From Rhizobium sp. Root1203 (GTDB taxonomy: Bacteria; Pseudomonadota; Alphaproteobacteria; Rhizobiales; Rhizobiaceae): DNA of 64,000 nt. Shown piece after piece: positions 26,114-34,592 of this stretch. The notes beneath the pieces are model-generated. The model ran no database searches. It saw only the letters and a list, made by a program, of their open reading frames with translations, and had not been told where the DNA came from. Both the position numbers and the translations under genes were made by a program. Each line of letters opens with the position of its first letter. The first letter of the stretch is position 1. Where the stretch lies: contig NZ_LMCW01000004.1 in the NCBI RefSeq assembly GCF_001424945.1, positions 62,001 through 126,000 on the forward strand, written 5' to 3'.

Positions 26114-26950
26114 TTACTGCATGCCCTTGGCGACGTAGATCAGCGGCTTCTTCGGGAGGGTGCGCATCGATACGGTGATCGTGTTGGTCGGGGCGTAGGC
26201 GATATCGAAATCGGGACCGAACATCGACAGGAAGTTTTGCAACGGCCTCGGCTGGTGCATCGGCAGGATCAGCGACGATCTCAGGCGTTTGATGATGCGG
26301 CTCATGCTGTCGGCTCCCGTGGTCAGGCCGCCGTCGACCGGGACCATCACCACGTCCAGCCTGCCGATTTCGGTGTAGTGCGCCTCGGTCAGCTCGTAGT
26401 GCAGGTGGCCGAGATGCCCGATGCACAGGCCCGCGACCTCGAAGATGAAGATCGAGTTACCGTCTTTTTGCGGTGCGCCGTCGCCGCCGCGGATATCCGT
26501 CGTGACGTTGCGGATGTAGGTGTCGCCGACCATCATGTCGATCCTGGCCTTTTCGTCGGGCACATCGCTCCAGCCGTGCAGCACGTATCGGATCGCCGGA
26601 TCCGGTGCAGGCGTGTAGTGCGAGGAATGCGCCCGGTTCATCGTCACAACCGTCGGGGGACGCGGCGGCGTATACCAGCCGGAGAAATCCGTGGCGATCG
26701 AGACACCACCGGGTGTTTCGATGAAAAAGGTCGAATGGCCGACATAGGTCAGCGTGACGGTTTCCTCCGTGGCGCCCGCCGCGATCGATGGCGGCGGACC
26801 CGGGAAACTGGCGAAGGTTGCTTTTGGAATCGATTGGGCGACCGCCTGGCATTGGCTGACATTGCGGCGTTCCTCTTGCGCAGCCGCGGCTTCCGCCGCG
26901 ACAAGGACCAGCAGGCAGGCAACTGCGAAGACAAGAAAACGCGGCTTCAT
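26114..26950 (-). CDS. Exported metallo-beta-lactamase-fold hydrolase
   Basis: A 278-residue protein with a signal peptide (about residues 1-25, ending AAAAQ). The fold is the UlaG/YcbL-like branch of the MBL superfamily: TLTYVGHSTFFIETPGGVSIATDF begins the domain, RAHSSHYTPAPD takes the place of the HxHxDH loop in altered form (HSSHYT), HLGHLHYEL carries further His residues, and VMVPVDGG and LILPMHQ are the late metal-site strands. The changed first loop makes activity uncertain. GGAGGAAG lies before ATG 26950. It ends 70 bases from the palindromic repeat. Confidence 0.82.
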   Translation of the reverse strand: MKPRFLVFAVACLLVLVAAEAAAAQEERRNVSQCQAVAQSIPKATFASFPGPPPSIAAGATEETVTLTYVGHSTFFIETPGGVSIATDFSGWYTPPRPPTVVTMNRAHSSHYTPAPDPAIRYVLHGWSDVPDEKARIDMMVGDTYIRNVTTDIRGGDGAPQKDGNSIFIFEVAGLCIGHLGHLHYELTEAHYTEIGRLDVVMVPVDGGLTTGADSMSRIIKRLRSSLILPMHQPRPLQNFLSMFGPDFDIAYAPTNTITVSMRTLPKKPLIYVAKGMQ

Positions 26951-27067
26951 TGCCACTTCCTCCAGCGCTTTCACGATGCGGGGAGGATGCGGCAAGGGGT
27001 CGCATCGGTCCAGATCAAAAGCCGGCGCCGCTGCTCACTTTTGCGTCATGGCAGGCGGATGCCCAAG

Positions 27068-27892
27068 CTAGCGCCAGAACTCGGGAACGGTCTCCGCAAG
27101 CCGCGGGCCGAGGCGCAACGGCGCGATCTTTTCGGCGAGCCCCGTCGTATCGGAGATCTCGACGCCGACGCCGCAGATGGTGGCCGGGCCGGTCGCGGCC
27201 TCCATCCGGCCTTTCGGCATCTTGGAGATGAAGCGGTTCAGCGGCTCTTCCTTGTCCATGCCAAGGGACGAATCGTAATCGCCGCACATGCCGGCATCGG
27301 AGAGATAGGCGGTGCCGCCGTTGAGTATCTGGTGATCGGCGGTTGGCACATGCGTATGCGTTCCGACGACGAAACTCGCGCGTCCGTCGACGAAGTGGCC
27401 GAAGCACTGCTTCTCGCTGGTGGCTTCCGCATGGAAGTCGAAGATGATCGCGTCGGCCTGTTCCTTGAGCGGGCAGGCTGCGAGGATGGTTTCAGCCGAC
27501 TTGAAGGGGTCATCGAGTTCCGGGTGCATGAAGACGCGGCCCATAATGTTTGCGACGAGGACACGCGCACCGTTGCGGGCATAGAATAGGCCGGAACCGC
27601 GGCCGGGCGTCCCCTGCGGATAGTTGGCCGGACGCAGGAACTGGTCATGACGGCCGGCAAAGCCGACGGCTTCCTTCTGGTCCCAGACGTGATTGCCCGT
27701 CGTCACCACGTCGGCACCGGCATTGATCGTTTCGAGGAAGATATCCTCGGTTATGCCGAAGCCGCCGGCGGCGTTTTCGCCGTTGACGATCACGAAGTCG
27801 AGTTTCAGGTCCGATACCAGACCGGGGAGGCGATCCCAGACCGCCGTACGTCCGGTCTTGCCGACCATGTCACCCAGAAAAAGCAGTCTCAT
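27068..27892 (-). CDS. YmdB-type metallophosphoesterase (TIGR00282 family)
   Basis: A 274-residue cytosolic phosphoesterase. Metal and substrate residues are clear: FLGDMVGKTGR (residues 4-14), VIVNGENAAGG, TTGNHVWDQKE, FDFHAEATSEK and VVGTHTHVPTAD. Family knowledge: members are cyclic-nucleotide or 2',3'-cNMP phosphodiesterases; YmdB of Bacillus affects biofilm formation. It starts two bases after the 5-formyl-THF cyclo-ligase stop, so the two form an operon. ATG 27892 is chosen because upstream codons overlap the previous gene. Confidence 0.92.
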   Translation of the reverse strand: MRLLFLGDMVGKTGRTAVWDRLPGLVSDLKLDFVIVNGENAAGGFGITEDIFLETINAGADVVTTGNHVWDQKEAVGFAGRHDQFLRPANYPQGTPGRGSGLFYARNGARVLVANIMGRVFMHPELDDPFKSAETILAACPLKEQADAIIFDFHAEATSEKQCFGHFVDGRASFVVGTHTHVPTADHQILNGGTAYLSDAGMCGDYDSSLGMDKEEPLNRFISKMPKGRMEAATGPATICGVGVEISDTTGLAEKIAPLRLGPRLAETVPEFWR

Positions 27893-27894
27893 TG

Positions 27895-28482
27895 CTATCC
27901 AATCCAAGAGGCAAAAAAGCGAAGGCCGCTTTCTGTCAGGATGGCATCCAGGCTTACGTCGTGCGGCTCAGCGGGCACATGTGCCACTTCCTGGCAGTCG
28001 AATGCAATGCCGATCAGTTTCGGATGCATGCCTTTTTGCTTCAATCGGTCGATTGCACGGTCGTAATGACCCGCTCCGTAGCCGATACGGTGGCCGCGCC
28101 GATCAAATGCGGAGAGGGGGACGAGCAGGATCTCGGGATCGAGCACGGGTGCGTCCGGGCCCGGACCCGACGTGCCGAACCCGGTGCCGACCAGCGGTGC
28201 GCCGCGCACGAGCTCGCGGAAGACGATCGTCTGGCGATCGAGGATGGCGGGTACGCAAAGGCGCGCGCCGCGGGCCTGGAACCGTGCCATCAGCGGGCGG
28301 GTGTCCGCCTCGGAGCGGATCGGCAAAAAGCCGGAGACGATCGTGCCCGGGTCGAAGGCGACCGCTTCGCCGGCGTGCTCGGCCATCGCCAGGCTCATCT
28401 CGATACGCGTGTCCGCCGGGATGCCAGCGCGAAGCGCCAGCCGCTCGGCGCGCATTTCGGCCTTCAGTTCTTTTGGGGTCAT
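27895..28482 (-). CDS. 5-formyltetrahydrofolate cyclo-ligase
   Basis: A 195-residue enzyme that converts 5-formyl-THF to 5,10-methenyl-THF using ATP. The N-terminal Lys/Arg helix (KELKAEMRAERLALRAGI), GFLPIRSEADTRPLM, ILLVPLSAFDRRGHRIGYGAGHYDR (the diagnostic Gly-rich Mg-ATP loop) and the C-terminal EPHDVSLDAILTE are typical of the YgfA/MTHFS family. In many bacteria 6S RNA lies just upstream; only 91 bases separate it from the next gene here and no 6S fold was recognised. Confidence 0.93.
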   Translation of the reverse strand: MTPKELKAEMRAERLALRAGIPADTRIEMSLAMAEHAGEAVAFDPGTIVSGFLPIRSEADTRPLMARFQARGARLCVPAILDRQTIVFRELVRGAPLVGTGFGTSGPGPDAPVLDPEILLVPLSAFDRRGHRIGYGAGHYDRAIDRLKQKGMHPKLIGIAFDCQEVAHVPAEPHDVSLDAILTESGLRFFASWIG

Positions 28483-28573
28483 GCAATCCACCGCGCTGGT
28501 TTCCGCAGAACCATAAAGCTGTCGCCTGTCATTGCAACGCGAGAATGCGCCCTTTGACCGTCTGTCTTGGAGG

Positions 28574-29299
28574 TCAGATGACGATGCTGGTCGGTGTCCG
28601 CGAAGCGCCGACCTGTGCTTCGAGCGCCGCGCCATCGGCATCCGAGCCTGGGTTGCCGATCCTGGCACGCAGTTCGCGCATGGCTTTGTCCATGAGCTGG
28701 CGCACCTCCTGCAGGATCGACTTGAACTCCTCCATGGTCTTTCTGTCCTCGGCGGAGATTCCGGCAGATGCCTGCTTTCCATCCTCGACGACGCTCCGGT
28801 AGGCATTTCGTGCTGCCGTCGCACCGTCCGGTTCATCCGCCTCGGACGCCTCGACGCCAGCCTCGCCATCTTCGGATTCCGGTTCAGCGTTTGCGGCGGC
28901 AGTTGCTTCGGGCGCAGCGCCTGTTGCCGTATTCGCGGCGGCTGCCGTGGCCGATGAGGCGCTGGTCGCGCTGGCAGCGACAGCTGCGGCGAACTCGGTG
29001 GCCGCGGCGCTGATCTTGTGGGCGAGTTCGGCGGCAAGGCGGGCGACCACCTCAGGCGGGAAGCCGCCGCTTTTCAGCATCTCCAGCTGCGCCTTGGCTT
29101 CTTCCAGCTTCCGCGCTGCCCGTTCCTTGGCTGCATCGGCTGACGTGGTCATGTTCTGGCGCAAGGTCTCGAGGGCCTTTGCGGAATCCTGCAACATCTT
29201 CAGGCGCGTGCTGTTTGCGCCGTCCGCGAATGCGTTGAGGTTGCCGGCAGAATACGCGTTGCGCAGAATATCGAGCGTCGAAGTGGATCCGACTTGCAT
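28574..29299 (-). CDS. Hypothetical Ala/Glu-rich coiled-coil protein
   Basis: A 241-residue protein not recognised as a known family. It has no signal peptide or membrane helix. Residues about 30-85 are a likely coiled coil (LKMLQDSAKALETLRQ, then KERAARKLEEAKAQLEML), residues about 95-165 are a low-complexity Ala-rich and then acidic linker, and residues about 175-220 form a second helical region (DRKTMEEFKSILQEVRQLMDKAMREL). Composition matches its neighbours, so it is not obviously transferred. It lies between the folate gene and sqdC on the same strand, with short gaps. Confidence 0.7.
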   Translation of the reverse strand: MQVGSTSTLDILRNAYSAGNLNAFADGANSTRLKMLQDSAKALETLRQNMTTSADAAKERAARKLEEAKAQLEMLKSGGFPPEVVARLAAELAHKISAAATEFAAAVAASATSASSATAAAANTATGAAPEATAAANAEPESEDGEAGVEASEADEPDGATAARNAYRSVVEDGKQASAGISAEDRKTMEEFKSILQEVRQLMDKAMRELRARIGNPGSDADGAALEAQVGASRTPTSIVI

Positions 29300-29340
29300 A
29301 CTATCCCCCAGGATTACACCATCGGGGATGGGCTACAACC

Positions 29341-30249
29341 CTAGGCTTGCGCGGGCCTGTGCGGTAACCCGCCGGTGGCGAGAGCATGGATCGTCTCGTC
29401 GAATAGCGGCATGCCGCCGGGCGTCCAGCCGAGCATCCGGATTTTCGTCGTGTCCATCTGCGCCAGCGCGGATTTGTCGGCCGCGAGCGGCAACCTGTTG
29501 AGGCAATCGCGCTCCCAGCGGACGGGTTCCAGAATGTCCCATGTATCCACCGTCACATCGGAAACGTTGAAATTCTCGCCCGAGATGCGTGCGCTTTCGG
29601 CTTCCAGCATCAGCCGCACCGCCTGGCCGACGTCGCTTCCGTGAACCTCGGTTCCGGCGCGCGACGGCAAGGGGCGGCCCGCCAGGTAGTCGTCGATGAG
29701 CCCGTCCCATTTGTTGGGGTGCAGGCCGCCGTAGACGCCGGTCAGCCGCAGGCTTGCGGTCGCAAAGCCGGGGGCGGCGAGGTGCGCCAGGCTGCGCTCG
29801 GCATCGAGCTTGACCTGTCCGTATAGGGTAGTCGGTTTGGCCTGCATGCTCTCCGTCAGCATGGTTCCGAGCGGAGGATCGCCATAGACCGCGCGGCTGG
29901 AGATGAACACGCAACGGCGGGTGCCGGCGCGCTTGGCTGCGTCGAAGAGCCTGACGGTGCCGTCGAGGTTGAGGCGCTTGAATGTTTCCGGATCGTCACC
30001 CTCGCCGCCGCGATACTTTCCGGGCAGGTGGTGAAAGGCCGCGTGCACAAAGAAATAGGCGTCATCGAACGCCTCGATGTGATCGCGGGCCGGGTCGAGC
30101 GACAGGGGCGCGAACTCGACGGGGCGCGAAAAGGCACGGGGAAGCGGTGCGTGGCGGCCGCCGACGATGACGGAATATCCGGCCGCCAGCAGCTCCTCGA
30201 CGATGTATCGTCCGACAAGGCCCGTTCCGCCCGATACCAGTACCTTCAT
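29341..30249 (-). CDS. sqdC: SqdC-type NAD-dependent epimerase/reductase
   Basis: A 302-residue extended short-chain dehydrogenase. The nucleotide-binding motif GGTGLVGRYIVEELL is at residues 7-21, and the catalytic elements are SSRAVYG and YGQVK (Tyr-x-x-x-Lys). It overlaps the sqdD gene by four bases and ends the sqdB-sqdD-sqdC cluster, the same gene set known from Rhodobacter and Sinorhizobium. In Rhodobacter, loss of sqdC leads to a side product of sulfolipid synthesis, so it acts late in the pathway; the exact reaction is not settled. The symbol rests mainly on gene order. Confidence 0.82.
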   Translation of the reverse strand: MKVLVSGGTGLVGRYIVEELLAAGYSVIVGGRHAPLPRAFSRPVEFAPLSLDPARDHIEAFDDAYFFVHAAFHHLPGKYRGGEGDDPETFKRLNLDGTVRLFDAAKRAGTRRCVFISSRAVYGDPPLGTMLTESMQAKPTTLYGQVKLDAERSLAHLAAPGFATASLRLTGVYGGLHPNKWDGLIDDYLAGRPLPSRAGTEVHGSDVGQAVRLMLEAESARISGENFNVSDVTVDTWDILEPVRWERDCLNRLPLAADKSALAQMDTTKIRMLGWTPGGMPLFDETIHALATGGLPHRPAQA

Positions 30250-31064
30250 GCTGCCTCTTCCGGATTGGCCATCGCCGAAATGTCCGGCAGATCATCGCCG
30301 GCGTGGAACGCGTGCCAAAGGTCGATCAACGGCTGCAACATCGCGGCCTTGGGATGATCCGATTCCCATGGCTTTTCATATTGGTAGTGCAAGACCGAAA
30401 TGCTCTTCCAGTCCCAAAGAACCGGCATGGTGAACCATACGTACTGAAGCATGTTGAAATAGACAGGCAACCCGTGCCAATCGGGGAAATACGTCTGCAG
30501 AAACGTCTGGTCGGTCCGTTTCCAGAAGCTTTCGGGCTGATCGAGGCGCGCCAGCATGTGCCGGAACGTGTCAGCGGATGGACGGGCGACGAAAACGCCG
30601 GAGTTCATGCGGCGAAAGTCGCCGAGCGTCTCGTAGACATTGGGAGCTGCGGAAAATTCGGGGTACTGGAACAGCTTGTCGATGTTCCTCAGGACGATTG
30701 CGTCGGCGTCGATGAAGACGCATCGCTGGTATTCCGTCAGTTCCCAGAGCCTCAGCTTGCAGAAATTATCGAGCGGCGAATGGAAATCCGGCTTTCGTCC
30801 TTTGACGAAAGGGGCTGCCGAATGCAGCTTGCCGCGGGCATGGCGCTCGTTGAAGGCGTCGGACAGCGGCAGGTGCTCGACCTCGATCAGGCGACAGTTC
30901 AGCTGCTGCATCGGGTCGAGCACGGACCGGCCGACGCCGCCGGTGTGGAGCACGACGATATCGGCCGCGGTCCGGGTGACACGCAGCGAGCGCGCCAGCG
31001 CGGTTGCGCCCATGGCGTAGTCTGCGTTTGTGACGAGCGTGACGTAGGCGGACGGGGAGGTCAT
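30246..31064 (-). CDS. sqdD: SqdD-type glycosyltransferase (family GT8)
   Basis: A 272-residue cytosolic glycosyltransferase of the glycogenin-like GT8 family. Features are AYVTLVTNADYAMGATALARSL at the N-terminus, the metal-binding DxD motif in VFIDADAIVL, MNSGVFVARPS and the C-terminal HYQYEKPWE. In the sulfolipid pathway it is thought to transfer sulfoquinovose from UDP-sulfoquinovose to diacylglycerol. It sits between sqdB (106 bases upstream) and sqdC (four-base overlap), the order seen in other sulfolipid-making alphaproteobacteria. Confidence 0.86.
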   Translation of the reverse strand: MTSPSAYVTLVTNADYAMGATALARSLRVTRTAADIVVLHTGGVGRSVLDPMQQLNCRLIEVEHLPLSDAFNERHARGKLHSAAPFVKGRKPDFHSPLDNFCKLRLWELTEYQRCVFIDADAIVLRNIDKLFQYPEFSAAPNVYETLGDFRRMNSGVFVARPSADTFRHMLARLDQPESFWKRTDQTFLQTYFPDWHGLPVYFNMLQYVWFTMPVLWDWKSISVLHYQYEKPWESDHPKAAMLQPLIDLWHAFHAGDDLPDISAMANPEEAA

Positions 31065-31170
31065 GGGAATCGGGCGTCTCCACGGGTCTCTTTTCCCGAA
31101 CAGGGCGATGGTATAGGCCGCCGGACGAGGGGGGCTACATCCTCCAATCTGACACTCGTCGCTGCCATCG

Positions 31171-32391
31171 TCACGACACCGATTTCAGCCGCTTGCCTTC
31201 CAGATCGGGGTTGATCGTCGCGGCGATATCCTTGGTCCAGGCAGAGACGGCGGGAACGCGAGCGCGATCGACACGATAGGCGAACTTCCTCGCGATATCG
31301 ACGATCTCGCTCATCAAGCCGGCCTTGAGGGTGGTCGGGTCGAGGCCTAGGTCGCGGAATTTGTCGTTCCGGACGATCAGCTCGTTTTCGGGCGCCTCCT
31401 TGCGCGGGTTGGGCATCCACGCGATCGCAGAGCCTGTGATCTTCGCGACGATCTCGGCGAGATCGCGGACGCGGTGGGTTTCTGTCATCTGGTTGAAGAT
31501 CTCGACGCGCGCGCCGCGGGCAGGCGGATTCTTCAAGGCAAGCTCGATGCAGCGGACCGAATCCTGGATGTGGATGAAGGCGCGGGTCTGGCCGCCTGTG
31601 CCGTGGACGGTCAGGGGGTAGCCGATCGCAGCCTGGATGAGGAAGCGGTTCAGCACCGTGCCGTAGTCGCCGTCATAGTCGAAGCGATTGATCAGCTGCG
31701 CGTGCCGGCGCGTCTGCTCGGTGTGCGTTCCCCAGACGATGCCCTGGTGAAGATCGGTGATGCGCAGTGCATCGTTCTTGGCGTAGAAATGGAAGAGCAA
31801 CTGATCCAGGCACTTGGTCAAGTGGTAGATCGAACCGGGGTTGGAGGGGTAGAGAATCTCCTGACTGGCGGTTTGGCCGTCCGCCGTTTCGATGCCCACT
31901 CTCAGGTACCCTTCCGGGATCGCCGCGCCGACCGTCGAATATCCGTAGACGCCCATTGTGCCGAGATGGACGAGGTGGGCGTCGAGCTGCAGCTCGACCA
32001 GGGCGTTCAAGAGATTGTGCGTGGCATTGACGTTGTTGTTGACGGTGTAGTTCTTGTGCCGGTCGCTCTTCATCGAATAGGGGGCCGCGCGCTGTTCGGC
32101 GAAATGGACGATCGCGTCGGGCCTGTTGTCGGCGAGCCATTTTTTGAGCAGCTCGTAGTCCTTGGCGAGATCGATGAGGTTGAAATGGATGCGCCGGCCG
32201 GTTTCGGCGTGCCAGATGCGGGTTCGCTCCTGGATCGAGTCCATCGGGGTCAGCGATTGCACGCCGAGTTCGGTGTCGATCCAGCGTCGCGACAGGTTGT
32301 CGAGGATGTGAATGTCGTGGCCTGCGTCGGAGAGGTGCAATGATGTCGGCCAGCCGATAAAACCATCCCCGCCCATCACCGCAATCTTCAT
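31171..32391 (-). CDS. sqdB: UDP-sulfoquinovose synthase
   Basis: A 406-residue enzyme that makes UDP-sulfoquinovose from UDP-glucose and sulfite, the head-group donor of sulfoquinovosyl diacylglycerol. The NAD motif GGDGFIGWPTSLHL is at residues 7-20, HFAEQRAAPYSM is the substrate loop typical of SqdB, and the active site has LGTMGVYGYS (Thr) and YHLTKCLDQL (Tyr-x-x-x-Lys). ATG 32391 follows GGAGCAGGAG; an open frame further upstream is antisense to ybgC and is not used. First gene of sqdBDC. Sulfolipid partly replaces phospholipid when phosphate is scarce. Confidence 0.93.
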   Translation of the reverse strand: MKIAVMGGDGFIGWPTSLHLSDAGHDIHILDNLSRRWIDTELGVQSLTPMDSIQERTRIWHAETGRRIHFNLIDLAKDYELLKKWLADNRPDAIVHFAEQRAAPYSMKSDRHKNYTVNNNVNATHNLLNALVELQLDAHLVHLGTMGVYGYSTVGAAIPEGYLRVGIETADGQTASQEILYPSNPGSIYHLTKCLDQLLFHFYAKNDALRITDLHQGIVWGTHTEQTRRHAQLINRFDYDGDYGTVLNRFLIQAAIGYPLTVHGTGGQTRAFIHIQDSVRCIELALKNPPARGARVEIFNQMTETHRVRDLAEIVAKITGSAIAWMPNPRKEAPENELIVRNDKFRDLGLDPTTLKAGLMSEIVDIARKFAYRVDRARVPAVSAWTKDIAATINPDLEGKRLKSVS

Positions 32392-32508
32392 GGGATCATC
32401 TCCTGCTCCGTAGGTCGATGGGAAAATACTTAGGAACTGTGACGATTGTTCAATGCTTGCATGGCGGAAACTCTTGCGCCAAAGAGGGCTATGACTTTGG
32501 AGAGCATC

Positions 32509-32964
32509 ATGGCGGACAAAGGTTTTTCGATTTCGGGTGAGCTCACGGAAGCGGGCCATCGGCTTCTGCAGCGGGTCTACTACGAAGACACCGATTTCTC
32601 CGGTCTCGTCTATCATGCCCGCTACCTGCATTTTCTGGAGCGCGGCCGCACCGATTATCTCCGCTGCCTCGGCGTCGAGCAGCGCGAACTGATCACGGCC
32701 GACGAGGAGGGCCTGGTCTTCGTCGTCCACCGCATGGAGATCGACTTCAAGGCGCCGGCACGGATGGACGACCTCCTGACCGTGCTGACGCACACGGAAA
32801 AAGCCGGCGGTGCAAAGATGGTCCTCACCCAGGAAATACGTCGTGACGACACGCTCCTGATCGCCGCCAAGGTGATCATCGCCGTCATCAATGCCAGTGG
32901 ACGGCCGAGGCGCCTGCCGGAAACGTTGGCAGAGAAGTTTCTCGAAGGCGGCAAGCCGCTCTGA
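32509..32964 (+). CDS. ybgC: Tol-Pal-associated acyl-CoA thioesterase YbgC
   Basis: A 151-residue hot-dog-fold thioesterase. The active-site region VYYEDTDFSGLVYHARYLHFLERGRTDYL (split here as VYYEDTDFSGLVYHARYL plus the following helix) contains the catalytic Asp and the His. It usually heads the tol-pal cluster. Three in-frame ATGs compete (32461, 32491, 32509); 32509 gives the usual family length and has GGAGAG just upstream. It is separated from tolQ by 417 bases, so the tol genes may have their own promoter. Confidence 0.92.
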   Translation: MADKGFSISGELTEAGHRLLQRVYYEDTDFSGLVYHARYLHFLERGRTDYLRCLGVEQRELITADEEGLVFVVHRMEIDFKAPARMDDLLTVLTHTEKAGGAKMVLTQEIRRDDTLLIAAKVIIAVINASGRPRRLPETLAEKFLEGGKPL

Positions 32965-33381
32965 AGGCTGCGCCGGTGCGGATTGACTGAACCGACGCCA
33001 GAACGTCGCAAAGGGTGGCTGATTTCATCCTTGCAAAAACATGACTTTCATGTGAAGGAATTGCCGCGCTGCAAGATGAGCGCTGTTTTGGTCATAAACC
33101 TGTAGAGCTGACCAAGTAATCCAAGGATTATTCTTTCCGCAGATAGATTCGCTGACATTGTCCGATGCTAACGAACTGTTAACCATAATGGTGTCTTACT
33201 CGGATTGTCAGAGTTTGTGCGGTGCACGCCTTCCTTTGACCAAATTTGACGGCAAGGAAAGCGGATAAGAGCTTGGAAGCTTGACCAGGGCTTTGGGCGG
33301 CGGCCGCCAGACACTTCTTGCGAGATCACTTTGTGCCGCCCGGTCAAGTGCCGGGCGTTTGGATTCGGGGATTTTGGATCA
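32965..33381. other. 417-base intergenic region before tolQ
   Basis: No convincing gene is seen. The AT-richer middle (about 33000-33240) holds a CtrA-like site at 33168-33183. Nearer tolQ, GCCCGG and CCGGGC form a hairpin (33337-33357, seven-base loop) about 25 bases before the tolQ start; it may be a leader structure or weak terminator. The region probably contains the tolQ promoter. Confidence 0.6.
33168..33183. promoter_or_regulatory. CtrA-like binding site upstream of tolQ
   Basis: CTAACGAACTGTTAAC matches the CtrA consensus TTAA-N7-TTAAC at all but the first base and continues as CATAAT. It lies 199 bases before the tolQ start. A similar site precedes pal. CtrA is the alphaproteobacterial cell-cycle regulator, and the Tol-Pal system acts at cell division, so control is plausible; this is a sequence prediction. 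Confidence 0.55.
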
Positions 33382-34101
33382 ATGGAACAAGTAGGATTGG
33401 CAGCAGCAGCGACGGACGTGAGCCTGTGGTCGCTGTTCATGCAGGCAGGTCTCGTCGTCAAACTGGTCATGCTCGGGCTCATCGCAGCCTCCGTCTGGAC
33501 CTGGGCGATCGTCATCGACAAATATCTGGCCTTTGGCCGCGCACGGCGCCAGTTCGACAAGTTCGAGCAGGTGTTCTGGTCGGGCCAGTCGCTGGAGGAA
33601 CTCTACCGCTCGCTCTCCGAGCGCAACAATACGGGCCTCGCCTCGATCTTCGTCGCCGCCATGCGCGAATGGAAGAAGTCCTTCGAGCGCGGCGCACGGT
33701 CGCCGATCGGCCTGCAGATGCGTATCGACCGCGCCATGGACGTGACGCTCGCCCGTGAATCGGAATTCCTCTCCGCCCGCCTGGGCTCGCTGGCGACGAT
33801 CGGTTCTGCCGGTCCGTTCATCGGCCTCTTCGGTACGGTCGTCGGTATCATGACCTCGTTCCAGGCGATCGCCGGTTCGAAGTCCACTAACCTTGCGGTC
33901 GTCGCGCCCGGTATCGCCGAAGCGCTGCTTGCCACCGCGATCGGCCTTGTCGCCGCTATTCCGGCGGTTATCGCCTACAACAAATTCTCCGCCGACGCCG
34001 GCAAGCTCTCGGGTCGCATGGAAGGTTTCGCGGATGAATTCTCCGCCATCCTTTCGCGCCAGATCGATGAGAAGCTGCAGCCGCGCCAGGCTGCGCAGTA
34101 A
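33382..34101 (+). CDS. tolQ: Tol-Pal system proton channel subunit TolQ
   Basis: A 239-residue inner-membrane protein of the TolQ/ExbB/MotA family with three helices (about residues 19-42, 140-165, 175-200). The second and third helices carry the family sequence TIGSAGPFIGLFGTVVGIM and GIAEALLATAIGLVAAIPAV, with the Thr/Ala residues lining the proton path. With TolR it energises TolA. ATG 33382 begins directly before the first helix region; the open frame to 33331 is short and non-conserved. First gene of tolQRAB. Confidence 0.96.
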   Translation: MEQVGLAAAATDVSLWSLFMQAGLVVKLVMLGLIAASVWTWAIVIDKYLAFGRARRQFDKFEQVFWSGQSLEELYRSLSERNNTGLASIFVAAMREWKKSFERGARSPIGLQMRIDRAMDVTLARESEFLSARLGSLATIGSAGPFIGLFGTVVGIMTSFQAIAGSKSTNLAVVAPGIAEALLATAIGLVAAIPAVIAYNKFSADAGKLSGRMEGFADEFSAILSRQIDEKLQPRQAAQ

Positions 34102-34125
34102 ACGCACGGAAACGGAGTAAACGAT

Positions 34126-34584
34126 ATGGGTATGGGTGCTCCAGGCGGTGGCGGAGGCGGCGGTGGACGCCGTCGTCGTGGCGGCGGACGCAGAGGCGGC
34201 GTCATTTCCGAAATCAACGTGACGCCGCTCGTCGACGTCATGCTTGTTCTTCTCATCATCTTCATGGTCGCCGCACCGATGATGACCGTCGGCGTGCCGA
34301 TCGACCTGCCGGAAACGCAGGCCAAGGCGCTGAATTCCGAAACGCAGCCGATCACGATCTCCGTCAAGAACGACGGTACGGCATTCCTTCAGGAAACCCC
34401 GATCCCGGTCGAGGAAATCGCCGCCAAGCTCGAGGCGATCGCGACCACCGGCTACAATGAACGCATCTTCGTTCGCGGCGACGCGACGGCGCCCTATGGC
34501 GTGATCGCCGATGTCATGGCCCGCATCCAGGGTGCAGGCTTCAAGAACATCGGCCTCGTGACGCAGCAGAAGAAGGACCAATAG
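34126..34584 (+). CDS. tolR: Tol-Pal system protein TolR
   Basis: A 152-residue protein with a cytosolic Gly/Arg-rich N-terminus (residues 4-24), one membrane helix containing the essential Asp (INVTPLVDVMLVLLIIFMV) and a periplasmic ExbD/TolR domain (VGVPIDLPETQAKAL to the C-terminus). It forms the proton-conducting stator with TolQ. The Gly/Arg run (nine glycines and many arginines) is longer than in enteric TolR but common in rhizobia. Confidence 0.96.
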   Translation: MGMGAPGGGGGGGGRRRRGGGRRGGVISEINVTPLVDVMLVLLIIFMVAAPMMTVGVPIDLPETQAKALNSETQPITISVKNDGTAFLQETPIPVEEIAAKLEAIATTGYNERIFVRGDATAPYGVIADVMARIQGAGFKNIGLVTQQKKDQ

Positions 34585-34592
34585 CGAACGCT

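Noticed and set aside
28483-28573. 6S RNA upstream of 5-formyl-THF cyclo-ligase
   Set aside because: The gap is only 91 bases, too short for a 6S RNA of about 160 bases, and no long central-bubble hairpin was found.
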